Shown: positions 47,292-56,150 of the stretch, piece by piece
Position numbering within the stretch: position 1 is the stretch's first letter
How the letters are laid out: every line of letters starts with the position of its first letter
From: Micrococcaceae bacterium Sec5.1
GTDB taxonomy: Bacteria > Actinomycetota > Actinomycetes > Actinomycetales > Micrococcaceae
DNA length: 64,000 nt
Direction: 5' to 3'
NCBI GenBank assembly: GCA_039636795.1
Contig: CP143430.1
Location: forward strand, 5,270,001-5,334,000
Made by a program: the position numbers and the translations under genes
The notes under the pieces: model-generated
Database searches by the model: none
Seen by the model: only the letters and a program-made list of their open reading frames with translations
What the model was told of the DNA's origin: nothing

Positions 47292-49817
47292 ATGGACTGT
47301 GACATCGAGCTGGAGATCGATACCGGCTCTGCACGCGGCGAATACACGGTGCACGTGGTCCGTGCTCCGGCAGGAGGCCACGCTTCGGGGATGTTCACTT
47401 TGGACGTTGACGGCATCCTGGACCGGCTTCCCCAACTTGAAGCCACCGTCCTTGCCTCCGCAGTGGCCGCCCGGCGCACTATGCCCGTGGCCGAGATGGC
47501 AGTCCGCGAAGTAGGCCAACAATTGTTCCAGGCCTTGTTCACGCGCGAGGTCTACGGCACGTACCGGGCCAGCCTTGGCGCGGCCCAACACGCTGGCCAG
47601 CAACTCAGGGTGGTCCTGCGGCTTGCCGCGCCGGAATTGGCAACCATGCCGTGGGAGACCCTCTTCGACCCCGAAACCGAAACGTACCTGTGCCAAACGG
47701 AACCCCTGTTGCGGCATATCCCTGCTCCCGACTACAACCAGAACCCCTTGGACGTGGCTCCCCCGCTGCGGATCCTGGGCATCGTCGCTTCACCCCGGGA
47801 CCTTCCTACCCTCGATGTCGATGCCGAGAAGGACCACCTGAGCAGGGCGTTGGCTGGCCCCGTGGCCGAAGGACGCGTGGAGCTGGTTTGGTCCAGGAGC
47901 GGGACCTGGGACGACGTTCAGTCCCTGCTGCTCGCCGGCCCATGGCATGTGGTCCATTTCGTGGGCCACGGCGATTACGATTCCCGGACCGACGAAGGCA
48001 GGATCGCTCTCGTCGGACCCGACGGCAGGGCCGCCATGGTCCGCGCCGTGCGCCTCATGGCCTTGCTCAGCGTTGCCGCACCACGCCCGCGACTCGTGGT
48101 GTTGAACTCGTGTTCCTCCGGAGAGATGGGCCAATCGGACCTCTTTTCCGGTACCGCTTCGTCCTTGGTCAGGAGCGGGATAGGCGCCGTCGCGGCAATG
48201 CAGTTCGCCATCAGTGACTCCGCGGCCATCGCCTTCGCCCACGGCTTCTACGCCGCAATCGCCAATGGCCGAACGGTGGACGAGGCAGCACGCGTCGGCC
48301 GGATCTCGGTTATGGCCAGCCCGGACGGCACACTCGAGTGGGTCACCCCGGCCCTCTACGTCCGGGGCGGCTCCACTCAACTCTTCACGCTGCGCGGCAC
48401 GCCACGCGCAACGGTTTCGGAAGCACGTTCGACGCCGGCACCCGCCTTGGACGGGCCAGCCGGCCAAGCTACGGTTCCGACGGCGCCACCCACCTCGGGC
48501 GGGCAAGCGTCCGCCCCGCTCCAAGCTTCGGGCGGCTCCGGCGCGGGAGACGGCGCTGCCGCGAGGGCCGCACAAACCAACGCCGACCAGGCCATGAAGC
48601 GAGCCCAATTGCGAGCCCTTTACGTCCAGGCTTCGGCGGAATTAAGGGCACGACGCTTCGAGCAAGCCGTGGAATTGTTCGATGACCTCCTGACCTTGGA
48701 GCCCGGCTATCGTGACGCCACGGCACTAAGGGAGAGCGCACAGCATCGGCTGGACATGTCCCGCACCTACCGTGAGGCACTCGCCGCTGAAGAGACCGGC
48801 GATTGGCTGGCCGCGGCGGACGGCTTTGCCCTGGTGCAGGAAGATCCGGAGTTCCCGGAAGCAGCAAGCCGACGACAGGACTGCGAGCGCCGTCAGCGCA
48901 TCTCCGACCTCCAGGGCGAGCTGCGCTACCACTCGTCTTTGGGCTCGTGGGGAGCCGTGGTGGACGTATCAGCCGAACTTGCGACGCTGGACCCGGACGC
49001 GGCCGACCCCGACGGACTTGCGAGCGCTGCCAGGGCTGAGATCGAGAAGGCGAAGCCACCAGAACCGGAGCCGCCAAAGCAACCTTCCCCGGAAAGAGGT
49101 TCATATACGGCAGCGGACCTTTCTCCAGAGCCCCGGCGGCCAACCACAGCCCCCACAACGAGAGTCAAAGCACCAAACCAGGTCCCGCCGTCGAGCACTC
49201 CATTCGCGAAACCGCCGCAACCAGCACTTGCTTGGACCCCGCTCGCGTGGGGCGGTGCGGCCTTGGCGGTCGCGGGCGCCATGGGGGCGTGCATCGTGGT
49301 GTTCTTCATGTGGTTCGACGAGACTTACTGGCAGGACAACGGCGGCGACATCGTGCTCCGGATCCTGTACGGACTTCTGGCACCGCTCGGTTATGTGCTG
49401 CTCATGGTCGCCGGACTGCCCGAGCGGACCGTACCAGCGCGTGTTGCGATGACCGGCGTCGTGCTTTCCGGGGCGATCTTTGGGCTTGCCGGCCTTAACT
49501 ACACCGTGGAAGTGACCGCCGTCGTGGCCAGTTTTATCCTGGCCGCCTTCGGACTTTGGGCGGGCATCATGGCCTTGAAGCACCCGGAACTGCGAACGTT
49601 TGCGTGGCTCCTGCTGCTGCCCACCGTGCTGCAACCGATCATCTGGATCCAAGGGAAAGGCGTGTTCATGGAGAGCTGGTACATGTCGCAGGCGCTGCCG
49701 TTGCTGCTGCATCTGATGCTTCTTTGCGCGGTGGGCGTGGTGTTCGTCGTGATGGCGCGGCGCCTTCGGCCAGCCACTGTAGCGGGACCAGCTGCCAAGG
49801 CCGGAACGTCGCCATGA
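47292..49817 (+). CDS. CHAT-domain (caspase-like) protease with TPR-like linker and C-terminal membrane domain
   Basis: 841 aa. Residues 1 to about 370 form a CHAT peptidase: catalytic His226 in 'VVHFVGHGDYD' and Cys274 in 'VVLNSCSSGE', followed by 'GIGAVAAMQFAISDSAAIAFAHGFYAAI'. About 440-620 is helical and repeat-like ('QASAELRARRFEQAVELFDDLLTLEPGYRDA'), a TPR-type scaffold. A Pro-rich linker leads to about six membrane helices (about 650-830). CHAT proteases act in bacterial cell-death and antiphage systems by cleaving partner proteins. Its stop overlaps the start of the next gene. ATG with AAGGGA upstream. Confidence 0.88.
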   Translation: MDCDIELEIDTGSARGEYTVHVVRAPAGGHASGMFTLDVDGILDRLPQLEATVLASAVAARRTMPVAEMAVREVGQQLFQALFTREVYGTYRASLGAAQHAGQQLRVVLRLAAPELATMPWETLFDPETETYLCQTEPLLRHIPAPDYNQNPLDVAPPLRILGIVASPRDLPTLDVDAEKDHLSRALAGPVAEGRVELVWSRSGTWDDVQSLLLAGPWHVVHFVGHGDYDSRTDEGRIALVGPDGRAAMVRAVRLMALLSVAAPRPRLVVLNSCSSGEMGQSDLFSGTASSLVRSGIGAVAAMQFAISDSAAIAFAHGFYAAIANGRTVDEAARVGRISVMASPDGTLEWVTPALYVRGGSTQLFTLRGTPRATVSEARSTPAPALDGPAGQATVPTAPPTSGGQASAPLQASGGSGAGDGAAARAAQTNADQAMKRAQLRALYVQASAELRARRFEQAVELFDDLLTLEPGYRDATALRESAQHRLDMSRTYREALAAEETGDWLAAADGFALVQEDPEFPEAASRRQDCERRQRISDLQGELRYHSSLGSWGAVVDVSAELATLDPDAADPDGLASAARAEIEKAKPPEPEPPKQPSPERGSYTAADLSPEPRRPTTAPTTRVKAPNQVPPSSTPFAKPPQPALAWTPLAWGGAALAVAGAMGACIVVFFMWFDETYWQDNGGDIVLRILYGLLAPLGYVLLMVAGLPERTVPARVAMTGVVLSGAIFGLAGLNYTVEVTAVVASFILAAFGLWAGIMALKHPELRTFAWLLLLPTVLQPIIWIQGKGVFMESWYMSQALPLLLHLMLLCAVGVVFVVMARRLRPATVAGPAAKAGTSP

Positions 49818-50158
49818 GCCGGCTGGTTGAGTTCACCACCGACGACGGCGGCACGGTAGTTGTGGAAGTCGCGAGCACAGCCGGGAGCATCGTGACCCGG
49901 GGCGGCGATCACGCGGGGGATCATTCCGGCGTCTTCGCGAGAGCCCAACAGACGTTCCAGCGGGCCTTGGAACATGTTCGGCCCGCAGTACAGGGCGTGA
50001 TTGATGAGTTGCTGAGTCTGGAGAACCGCCCCGATGAGGTCAGCGTTGAGTTCGGCATAGACCTCCATGCCGAGGCCGGAGCTTTCATTGCATCGGCCAG
50101 CACTGCGTCCAACTTCAAGGTGCGGCTGACGTGGAACAAACCGTCCCCACCCAAGTAG
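49814..50158 (+). CDS. Trypsin-co-occurring-domain (CU044_2847 family)-like small protein
   Basis: 114 aa. 'LVEFTTDDGGTVVVEV' at the start and 'DEVSVEFGIDLHAEAGAFIASASTASNFKVRLTWNK' at the end match the small beta-rich family found beside trypsin-like and CHAT proteases (trypsin-co-occurring domain 1). A helical middle ('ARAQQTFQRALEHVRPAVQGVIDEL') links the two. It overlaps the CHAT gene by ATGA, so the two are made together and probably interact, as substrate, regulator or activator. The stop TAG is the first part of a long palindromic repeat. Confidence 0.75.
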   Translation: MSRLVEFTTDDGGTVVVEVASTAGSIVTRGGDHAGDHSGVFARAQQTFQRALEHVRPAVQGVIDELLSLENRPDEVSVEFGIDLHAEAGAFIASASTASNFKVRLTWNKPSPPK

Positions 50159-50217
50159 GTCGCAGTTGAGCGCGTTCTGAGCCCTCAAAACGCGCTCAGC
50201 TGCGACTTACTTGGGTG
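50148..50217. repeat. Palindromic repeat, CCCAASTAG family, copy 3
   Basis: 29-bp arms (50148-50176 and 50189-50217) match with two mismatches around a 12-nt loop. Both ends carry CACCCAAGTA; the interior has GTCGCAG and GAGCGCGTT, the same blocks as in the copy at 21174-21245. The TAG in CCCAAGTAG is the stop codon of the preceding gene. There is no U-tract. Confidence 0.85.
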
Positions 50218-50262
50218 AGCAGACGGCCTGTTCAAGGACACCTCGCGGCGCAACAATAAGGT

Positions 50263-50769
50263 ATGGCTGCGGAGAATTTCAGCGGACGGATTCCTTTGGT
50301 TGTCGGCGTCTTGCCCGACCAGCACGTGGAGGTGCTGCAAACAGCCCGGACGCTGGCTGAGCAACTCGGCGTGCCGCTGGTTTGTGCCTACGTGGACGAG
50401 GCCAGTTACCTCGTGGAATGGGACCCGGCGCGGGAGACACACCGAATGTCGCTTCATCCGGAGAAGGATGACGAGGAGGTCGCAGCTGTCCGTAGTGATC
50501 TGGGCAAGGTCATCGGCGAAGCCATGGATGGCGGCTCAGCGGATTGGACTCTGCGGTTGCTCGCTGGAGATCCTGCCCGCGCCCTGGGCCGACTCGCCGA
50601 GGACATCCACGCCTCGATGATCATCGTCGGTACGCCGGAACCTGGTTTGGGACACCGCATTTCCGAGGCATTGAACGGCTCGGTGGCGGCATGGTTGAGC
50701 CACCACCAACGCCGGCCGGTGCTGATCGTGCCGCAGAAAAAGCCCCAGGAAGCTGCCCGTAAAAACTAA
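50263..50769 (+). CDS. Universal stress protein (UspA family)
   Basis: 168 aa single USP domain. It begins 'RIPLVVGVLPDQHVEVLQTARTLAEQLGVPLVCAYVD' and ends with the ATP-binding-type stretch 'IIVGTPEPGLGHRISEALNGSVAAWLSHHQRRPVLIVP', close to the G-2x-G-9x-G(S/T) motif. The gene stands alone, with only a weak AAGG site before the ATG, and is followed by a strong hairpin. Role in stress or energy limitation is by family only. Confidence 0.86.
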   Translation: MAAENFSGRIPLVVGVLPDQHVEVLQTARTLAEQLGVPLVCAYVDEASYLVEWDPARETHRMSLHPEKDDEEVAAVRSDLGKVIGEAMDGGSADWTLRLLAGDPARALGRLAEDIHASMIIVGTPEPGLGHRISEALNGSVAAWLSHHQRRPVLIVPQKKPQEAARKN

Positions 50770-50859
50770 AGCGAAAGTACTTATTCGAGGTGGTGGCAAT
50801 GCCGTCCCGCCCAACGTAGAGTGATTACTGCAGGAAGCGGAAGCACCTGCTCAAAGACC

Positions 50860-50905
50860 GCTCCGGAGTGCGTATCCCCCAATAACGCACTCCGGAGCTC
50901 TTTGT
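50860..50905. terminator. Terminator hairpin after the usp gene
   Basis: Perfect 14-bp stem GCTCCGGAGTGCGT (50860-50873) with its complement (50885-50898), 11-nt loop, followed by TCTTTGTTT. It ends the usp transcript and, being 62 bp from the convergent gntP stop, may serve both. Confidence 0.85.
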
Positions 50906-50967
50906 TTAAGCCGCACTCTCACGGGTACAGGCGCACGACGCCGGCACTCGGCTTGAGTGCCGAAAGG

Positions 50968-52359
50968 TCACCTCACGAACGTGTACAGCAGCGCCGCCAT
51001 TGCGAAGCCCACGATCGACAACACTGTCTCCAGGACGGTCCACGTCTTCAGGGTGTCCTTGACTGACATGTTGAAGTACTTGGAGATGATCCAGAAGCCG
51101 CCATCGTTGACGTGGCTGGCGATGATGGAGCCGGAGGAGATCGCCACCACGATCAGGGCGAGCTGCGGCTGGGAGTAACCCGAGGCCAAGCTCGGGGCCA
51201 GGATGCCGCCGGTGGTGACGATCGCCACGGTCGCCGAGCCCTGTGCAATGCGCATGCCCGCGCTGATCACGAAGGCGGAGAGGATGATCGGCAGGCCGGC
51301 CTGGGCCAGCGAGTCCGCCACAGCCTTGCCCACACCGGTAGCCGAAAGAACTGCGCCAAAGAACGCACCGGCGCCAACAACCAGCAGGATCATGCCCACG
51401 GGACGAAGCGATGAACCCGTGATTTCGCTGAGTTCGGCGGAGCTCATGCCGCGTCGGATGCCCAGGAGCCACATGGCCAGCAGCACGGCGACGGTCAGCG
51501 CGATGGCCGGGTTACCGAAGAACTGGAGTATGTCCCGGAAAACACCGGGAGGAGCAAAGATGTTACCGAACGTGCCGCCAAGGATGAGGATCATGGGCAG
51601 GCCGATAGCCAGCAGCACCAGCCCGATGGACGGCTCGTGGCCACGCGCTTCCTCGGCCTCAGCAACGATGCGGTCCTCGGGAACATTCACCATCACGCGC
51701 TTGCCGATCCACGTGCCCCACAAAATACCGGAGGCGAACCAGGCCGGGATGCCGCAGATGAGGCCCATGAGGATGATCCAGCCAAGGTCAACATGGAAAA
51801 GGCCGGCGGCAGCAACGGGACCGGGGTGCGGTGGCAGGAAGGCGTGTGTCACGGAGAGGCCGGCCAGCAACGGAAGCGCGTACAGTGCCAGCGACTTACC
51901 ACCGCGAATTGCAGCGACGTAAACCAAGGGCGCCAGGACGAAGATGCCGATATCGAAGAACACCGGAATACCCAGCACAAAGCCGGTGATACCCATGGCG
52001 AGCGGGGTGCCCTTTTCGCCGAAGATCTTCACGAGCCTGCCGAGCAGCACTTCCGCGCCCCCAGAGCGTTCGAGGATGGCACCGAGCACTGTACCGAGGC
52101 CGATGATCACGGTGATGTGGCCAAGGATGCCGGCAAAGCCCTTCTCAATCAGGGCGTCACTGCTCTTGGTGGCCGAGCCGACCAACGCTTCAACCGAGAC
52201 CCCACCCACCAAAGCCACGATCACGCCGGTTCCCACCAGGGCGATGAACGGTTCGAGCTTGACCTTGATGATCAGGAACAGCAGGAGGGCGATGCCCGCG
52301 CCTGCCAGGAGGAGCAGGCCGGCGGTGTCATGCCGCAGCCATTCGAGAAATTCATTCAT
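50968..52359 (-). CDS. GntP-family gluconate/sugar-acid permease
   Basis: 463 aa with 12 or more membrane segments. 'GIPVFFDIGIFVLAPLVYVAA', 'GLSVTHAFLPPHPGPVAAAGLFHVDLG' and 'SGSIIASHVNDGGFWIISKYFNMSVKDTLKTWTVLET' are nearly diagnostic of GntP. The family imports gluconate and similar aldonic acids. Here it is the last gene of a run with KDPG aldolase, an N-acyl-D-amino-acid deacylase and a D-amino acid deaminase, which points to an amino-sugar acid such as (N-acetyl)glucosaminate as cargo. ATG at 52359 with AGAAAG upstream. Confidence 0.92.
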   Translation of the reverse strand: MNEFLEWLRHDTAGLLLLAGAGIALLLFLIIKVKLEPFIALVGTGVIVALVGGVSVEALVGSATKSSDALIEKGFAGILGHITVIIGLGTVLGAILERSGGAEVLLGRLVKIFGEKGTPLAMGITGFVLGIPVFFDIGIFVLAPLVYVAAIRGGKSLALYALPLLAGLSVTHAFLPPHPGPVAAAGLFHVDLGWIILMGLICGIPAWFASGILWGTWIGKRVMVNVPEDRIVAEAEEARGHEPSIGLVLLAIGLPMILILGGTFGNIFAPPGVFRDILQFFGNPAIALTVAVLLAMWLLGIRRGMSSAELSEITGSSLRPVGMILLVVGAGAFFGAVLSATGVGKAVADSLAQAGLPIILSAFVISAGMRIAQGSATVAIVTTGGILAPSLASGYSQPQLALIVVAISSGSIIASHVNDGGFWIISKYFNMSVKDTLKTWTVLETVLSIVGFAMAALLYTFVR

Positions 52360-52381
52360 GGGGATTCTTTCTGGGTGAGTC

Positions 52382-53017
52382 CTACTTGAGGGTGCCGGTA
52401 AACGCGGCGGCACGGGCCGCGATGTCTGCCCAGTTGCCTGCAGCGACCGCTGCGGGCGGGACCACGCTGGTGCCGCAGCAGACTGCGGCAGCACCGGCGT
52501 CGAGATAGCTCTTTGCGTTGGAAGCGTCGATGCCTCCCGAAGGCAACAGGCGGATGCCCGGGTAGGGGCCCTGCAGATCCTTCAGATACGCAGGTCCGAG
52601 TTGCCGGGCAGGGAAAATCTTGACGACGCCGGACCCAAGGTCCAATGCCTGCGCCACTTCGGTGGGCGTCATGGCGCCAAGGCTGAAGGGTATGCCGGCG
52701 GCCACGGCGACTGCGGCGACCTCGGGCCGAATGCCAGGTGTCACCAGGAACTTGGCCCCGGCGTCGATCGCTGCGCGGGCTTGGTCAGCGGTCAGGACCG
52801 TACCGATTCCGACGGCGGCACCATGGTCTGCTGCAGTCTCTGCCGCGCGCTTGACGTGCTTGAGCGCATCCGGTGTGGTGAACGTCAGTTCCACGCTGCG
52901 GATGCCGCCGTCGGCCAATGCCCGGCAGAGATCCGCGGCGTCCGTGATGGACGGAGCGCGGACCACGGCCAGGGTGCGGTCGGCTTCAAGCTGCTGGATG
53001 AATTCTTCAGGAGTCAT
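52382..53017 (-). CDS. eda: 2-keto-3-deoxy-6-phosphogluconate (KDPG) aldolase
   Basis: 211 aa class I aldolase. The Schiff-base Lys is in 'GVVKIFPARQLGPAYLKDL', the Glu general acid in 'SVELTFTTPDA', and the phosphate site in 'RLLPSGGIDASN'. It splits KDPG to pyruvate and glyceraldehyde-3-phosphate. Its ATG overlaps the stop of the deacylase gene. With the KDG kinase across the divergent promoter it completes the lower part of the cluster's pathway. Confidence 0.9.
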   Translation of the reverse strand: MTPEEFIQQLEADRTLAVVRAPSITDAADLCRALADGGIRSVELTFTTPDALKHVKRAAETAADHGAAVGIGTVLTADQARAAIDAGAKFLVTPGIRPEVAAVAVAAGIPFSLGAMTPTEVAQALDLGSGVVKIFPARQLGPAYLKDLQGPYPGIRLLPSGGIDASNAKSYLDAGAAAVCCGTSVVPPAAVAAGNWADIAARAAAFTGTLK

Positions 53018-54696
53018 GGGTGGTGCTGCTTTCCTTCTCGGGTGAGTCCGTCACTGCTTCGACGCAGCGCACGGCCGGCGCGGGCACCGGTGGGCTGGCC
53101 GCCGTCGATCGCTGCTTCGCCGTTGACGAAGACGTAATGGATGCCGCTGGCGGCTTGGCGGGGATTCTCAAAAGTGGCTTCGTCGCGGATGGTCTCCGGA
53201 TCGAAGAGCACGACGTCGGCCGCGTAGCCCTCGCGAACCAGTCCCCTGTTGTGGAGCTTGAGTCGTGCGGCCGGCCGCCCAGTCAGGTGATGAACGGTTT
53301 CCTCGAGGCTGAGCAATCCGAGATCGCGGGAGTAGTGGCCGAGGTAGCGCGGGAAGGTTCCCCAGGCGCGGGGGTGTGGCTTGGCGCCGACCAGGAGGCC
53401 GTCGCTGCCGCCGGTGTGCGTGCGGTGTTTCATGATGGCCTGGACGTTTTCCTCGTGCCCCACGTGCTGCAGGATGCCGGTGCCGAGGCGGTCTTCGGTG
53501 AGGATGCGGGCGAAGACATCGAACGGCTGCTCGTTGGTCTCCGCGGCGATGTCCTTGATGGTCTTGCCCACGAGTCCTGCGAGCGCCGGGTTCTGGACGC
53601 CGCTGATTTCCAGGGTGTCCCACTCGGCAACTACCCCGTGGCAGCCGTCGGATCCGTAGATCTCCACGGCTTCCCGGATGCGGGCGCGGGACTCGGGATC
53701 TGCCAGGCGGGCAAGCGTCGCTTCCGTTCCGCCGGACGATGCCCAGCTGGGCAGGATCGCGGAAAGCGTGGTGGCGCCGGGGAGGTAGGGGTAGGTGTCC
53801 AGGGTGATGTCGACGCCTTGCTCCAGGGCTTCATCGATGAGCTCCAGGAGTTCGCCTGCCCGGCCCTTGTTCTCCGCGAAGTTCATGGTGGCGTGGGACA
53901 AATGAAGGGCGCAGCCTGTGTCCCGGCTCAGCCCGATCATCTCCGCATACGCACCCAGCGCACCCTTGCCGTAGGAACGGTGATGGGGTGCGTAGAAGCC
54001 GCCCAGCTCCCCCACAGTCCTGCAGAGGCCAGCGAGTTCTTCGGTCTGCGCGTACATGCCCGGCGTGTAGGTCAGGCCGGAGGACATTCCGACGGCGCCC
54101 TCCTCCATGGCCAACCGGATGACGTCCTGCATCTGCTGCTGTTGCTCCGGCGTCGGGTCGCCTTCGGCGAAGCCCATCACCATGGCCCGGACGGTTCCTT
54201 GAGGTACCAGGTAGGCTGCATTGGTGGCGATGCGGCCTGTAGAGCCATCCGCATCGGTGACCTCGCTATCCAGCCGTTCCAGGTACTCCCCCACGGTCCG
54301 CCAGTTCCAGTCGAAGTCCGTTGGGTTATCGTTCCAACCAGCGATCTTCTCCCGGACACCGGCAAGCGTGGCATCATCCACTGGCGCGTAAGACAGGCCG
54401 TCCTGGCCGAGCAGTTCTGTAGTAACGCCTTGGCTGAGCTTCGCGTAGTGCTGCCTGTTAACAAGCAGTTGCAGGTCAGAATGCGCGTGCATGTCGATGA
54501 AGCCGGGACTCAGGACCAGGCCGGCGGCGTCGATAACGCGGTCCGCGCCGGTTGAGGCTGCAGTGAGGGAACCAGCGGTGAGGGAACCGGCGTCGACGAC
54601 GGCGGCAATCACCGCACCGTCCAGCAGGACATCCGCCGTGCGGCGGTCCGCTCCGGTTCCATCCACCAGGGTGGCGTTGCTGATAAGGGTCTTCAT
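53014..54696 (-). CDS. N-acyl-D-amino-acid deacylase family amidohydrolase, candidate N-acetylglucosaminate deacetylase
   Basis: 560 aa amidohydrolase of the D-aminoacylase group. Metal-site marks are 'GFIDMHAHSDLQLL', 'GFYAPHHRSYGKGALGAY', 'LHLSHATMNFAENKGRAGELLELIDEA' and 'HTGGSDGLLVGAKPHPRAWG', whose Asp is the catalytic base. D-aminoacylases remove the acyl group from N-acyl-D-amino acids. Next to genes for KDG/KDPG metabolism the likely substrate is N-acetyl-D-glucosaminate, which has the D (2R) configuration at its amino carbon. Coupled with eda by ATGA. Confidence 0.85.
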   Translation of the reverse strand: MKTLISNATLVDGTGADRRTADVLLDGAVIAAVVDAGSLTAGSLTAASTGADRVIDAAGLVLSPGFIDMHAHSDLQLLVNRQHYAKLSQGVTTELLGQDGLSYAPVDDATLAGVREKIAGWNDNPTDFDWNWRTVGEYLERLDSEVTDADGSTGRIATNAAYLVPQGTVRAMVMGFAEGDPTPEQQQQMQDVIRLAMEEGAVGMSSGLTYTPGMYAQTEELAGLCRTVGELGGFYAPHHRSYGKGALGAYAEMIGLSRDTGCALHLSHATMNFAENKGRAGELLELIDEALEQGVDITLDTYPYLPGATTLSAILPSWASSGGTEATLARLADPESRARIREAVEIYGSDGCHGVVAEWDTLEISGVQNPALAGLVGKTIKDIAAETNEQPFDVFARILTEDRLGTGILQHVGHEENVQAIMKHRTHTGGSDGLLVGAKPHPRAWGTFPRYLGHYSRDLGLLSLEETVHHLTGRPAARLKLHNRGLVREGYAADVVLFDPETIRDEATFENPRQAASGIHYVFVNGEAAIDGGQPTGARAGRALRRSSDGLTREGKQHHP

Positions 54697-54706
54697 GGCA
54701 GGGGTC

Positions 54707-56020
54707 CTAGAAGAAGGTATGGATAAGGTCGACGACGGCCTGGTTGCCTGTGTTTTCGGCGGACGAGAGCACCGGGATGACGGTCCACTTATCGAAGGCT
54801 GTGCAGGGATGGGACAGGCCCAGGCGGATCACATCGCCGGGTTGGACGCTGGTGGTGTCGGGATCGTAGGTCATGAAGCAGTGCTGATCGTTGACCGACG
54901 TGATTTCGGCTCCACGCAGTGATTCCATCGCTCCGCCGAGCACGGGACCGATGAGCTGCGGCTCCGGAAGTCCTTCGTCGAACGGGAGGTCGCGTTTGCC
55001 GGCGTCGAGGATGGCCAAGCCCGGCTCCGTTTGCGATACGACCCTCGCCCAAGCGTGCATTCCCGCCCGGAACGGCTGATCACCCTCGCGGGAGAAAGGC
55101 GAGATTCCGCGGTAGAACCCGTCGTCGTGAATGATGTAGGCGCCGCTGCGGATCATGAGGTCCACGCTGGGATCTCCCATTTCGGCCCCTGTGCTGATGC
55201 AGGGCGAGAGGACGGTGACGACGTCATCGAAGTAGGCGCTGCCACCGGCGGTGATGATCACTTCGCTGGAATCGTAGAAACCCCCGGCGAGCAGTTCCTC
55301 GTGAAGCAGCCGCATCTGGGCGAGGTAGCCGCGGACGGCACCCAGTCCGGCGTCGTCGGCTGTGTGCGCGAGCGAGCCTTCGTAGCCGCTGACACCTACC
55401 AACCGCAGATTCGGTGAAGCAGCAACCGCGCGGGCCACCGCCATGGCAGCGTCAACGCCCCGGGCTCCGGTCCGGCCTCCATGCGCACCGAGCTCTACGA
55501 GCACATCCAGCACGGCGTCGCTGCCGGAGAGCACGCGGTTGATGACCTCCATGGTTCCCACCGAGTCCACCCACGACAGGATCGGCGCATCGGCAGTGGA
55601 CGTTCCCGCCACCCATTCGATGGCGTGCGGGTCCGTGAGGCTGTTGGCGAGCTGAAGGTTCCGGACGCCGAACTCGCGGGCTACCCGAAGCTGCGCGAAG
55701 TTCGCCAACGTGATTCCCCAGGCTCCGCGATTGAGCTGCTCGGTCCAGAGCTGGGGAGACATCGTCGTCTTGCCGTGCGGCGCTAACAGCACGCCGTGTT
55801 CCTTGCACCATTCGGCCAAGTGATCGGCGTTGGCCTGGAGCGCAGCACTATCAAGTGTGAGCAGCGGCGTCTGGAGATCGGCCAGCGTGTGCTTGGCCGC
55901 AAGGAATTCGGCGTGCGTGCTCCCGTTGGCGGTGGCCGGAATGGCCTTGTGCCGCCAATCGAGTTGACGGTCTGCAAGGCTGGCCACTGCGTGTGCCGAG
56001 ATGGCTTCGGAAGTGTTCAC
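54707..56020 (-). CDS. D-amino-acid deaminase/dehydratase of the DSD1/D-threonine aldolase family, candidate glucosaminate deaminase
   Basis: 437 aa PLP fold-type III enzyme. PLP Lys is K84 in 'LLAPHGKTTMSPQLW', and the metal pair His-x-Cys in 'LGLSHPCTAFDKW'. It is longer than D-threonine aldolase by an N-terminal extension of about 50 residues, as in proteins annotated amino acid deaminase. It would remove water and then ammonia from a D-beta-hydroxy amino acid; glucosaminate would give 2-keto-3-deoxygluconate. Start is GTG at 56020 with AAGGGA upstream. First gene of the leftward operon. Confidence 0.84.
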   Translation of the reverse strand: MNTSEAISAHAVASLADRQLDWRHKAIPATANGSTHAEFLAAKHTLADLQTPLLTLDSAALQANADHLAEWCKEHGVLLAPHGKTTMSPQLWTEQLNRGAWGITLANFAQLRVAREFGVRNLQLANSLTDPHAIEWVAGTSTADAPILSWVDSVGTMEVINRVLSGSDAVLDVLVELGAHGGRTGARGVDAAMAVARAVAASPNLRLVGVSGYEGSLAHTADDAGLGAVRGYLAQMRLLHEELLAGGFYDSSEVIITAGGSAYFDDVVTVLSPCISTGAEMGDPSVDLMIRSGAYIIHDDGFYRGISPFSREGDQPFRAGMHAWARVVSQTEPGLAILDAGKRDLPFDEGLPEPQLIGPVLGGAMESLRGAEITSVNDQHCFMTYDPDTTSVQPGDVIRLGLSHPCTAFDKWTVIPVLSSAENTGNQAVVDLIHTFF

Positions 56021-56041
56021 GGGTTCATTCCCTTCGCGGTT

Positions 56042-56074
56042 GCGTTGCGTATTTTGCAACGCTGGTTGCAAACC
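56042..56074. promoter_or_regulatory. Operator array between the divergent amino-sugar-acid operons
   Basis: Overlapping palindromes are GCGTTGC-N7-GCAACGC (56042-56062) and TTTGCAAC-GCTG-GTTGCAAA (56053-56072). They share GTTGC/GCAAC half-sites. The array lies 22-52 bp from the leftward GTG start and about 80-110 bp from the rightward ATG, so one regulator, most likely the IclR protein encoded at 57163, could control both operons. Confidence 0.7.
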
Positions 56075-56150
56075 TGATGGTGATATGTCTAACATGGTGG
56101 CGGATCGAGAGTCAAGGCCGCGCAGAAGCGCACGAACTAGTGGGAGAACG

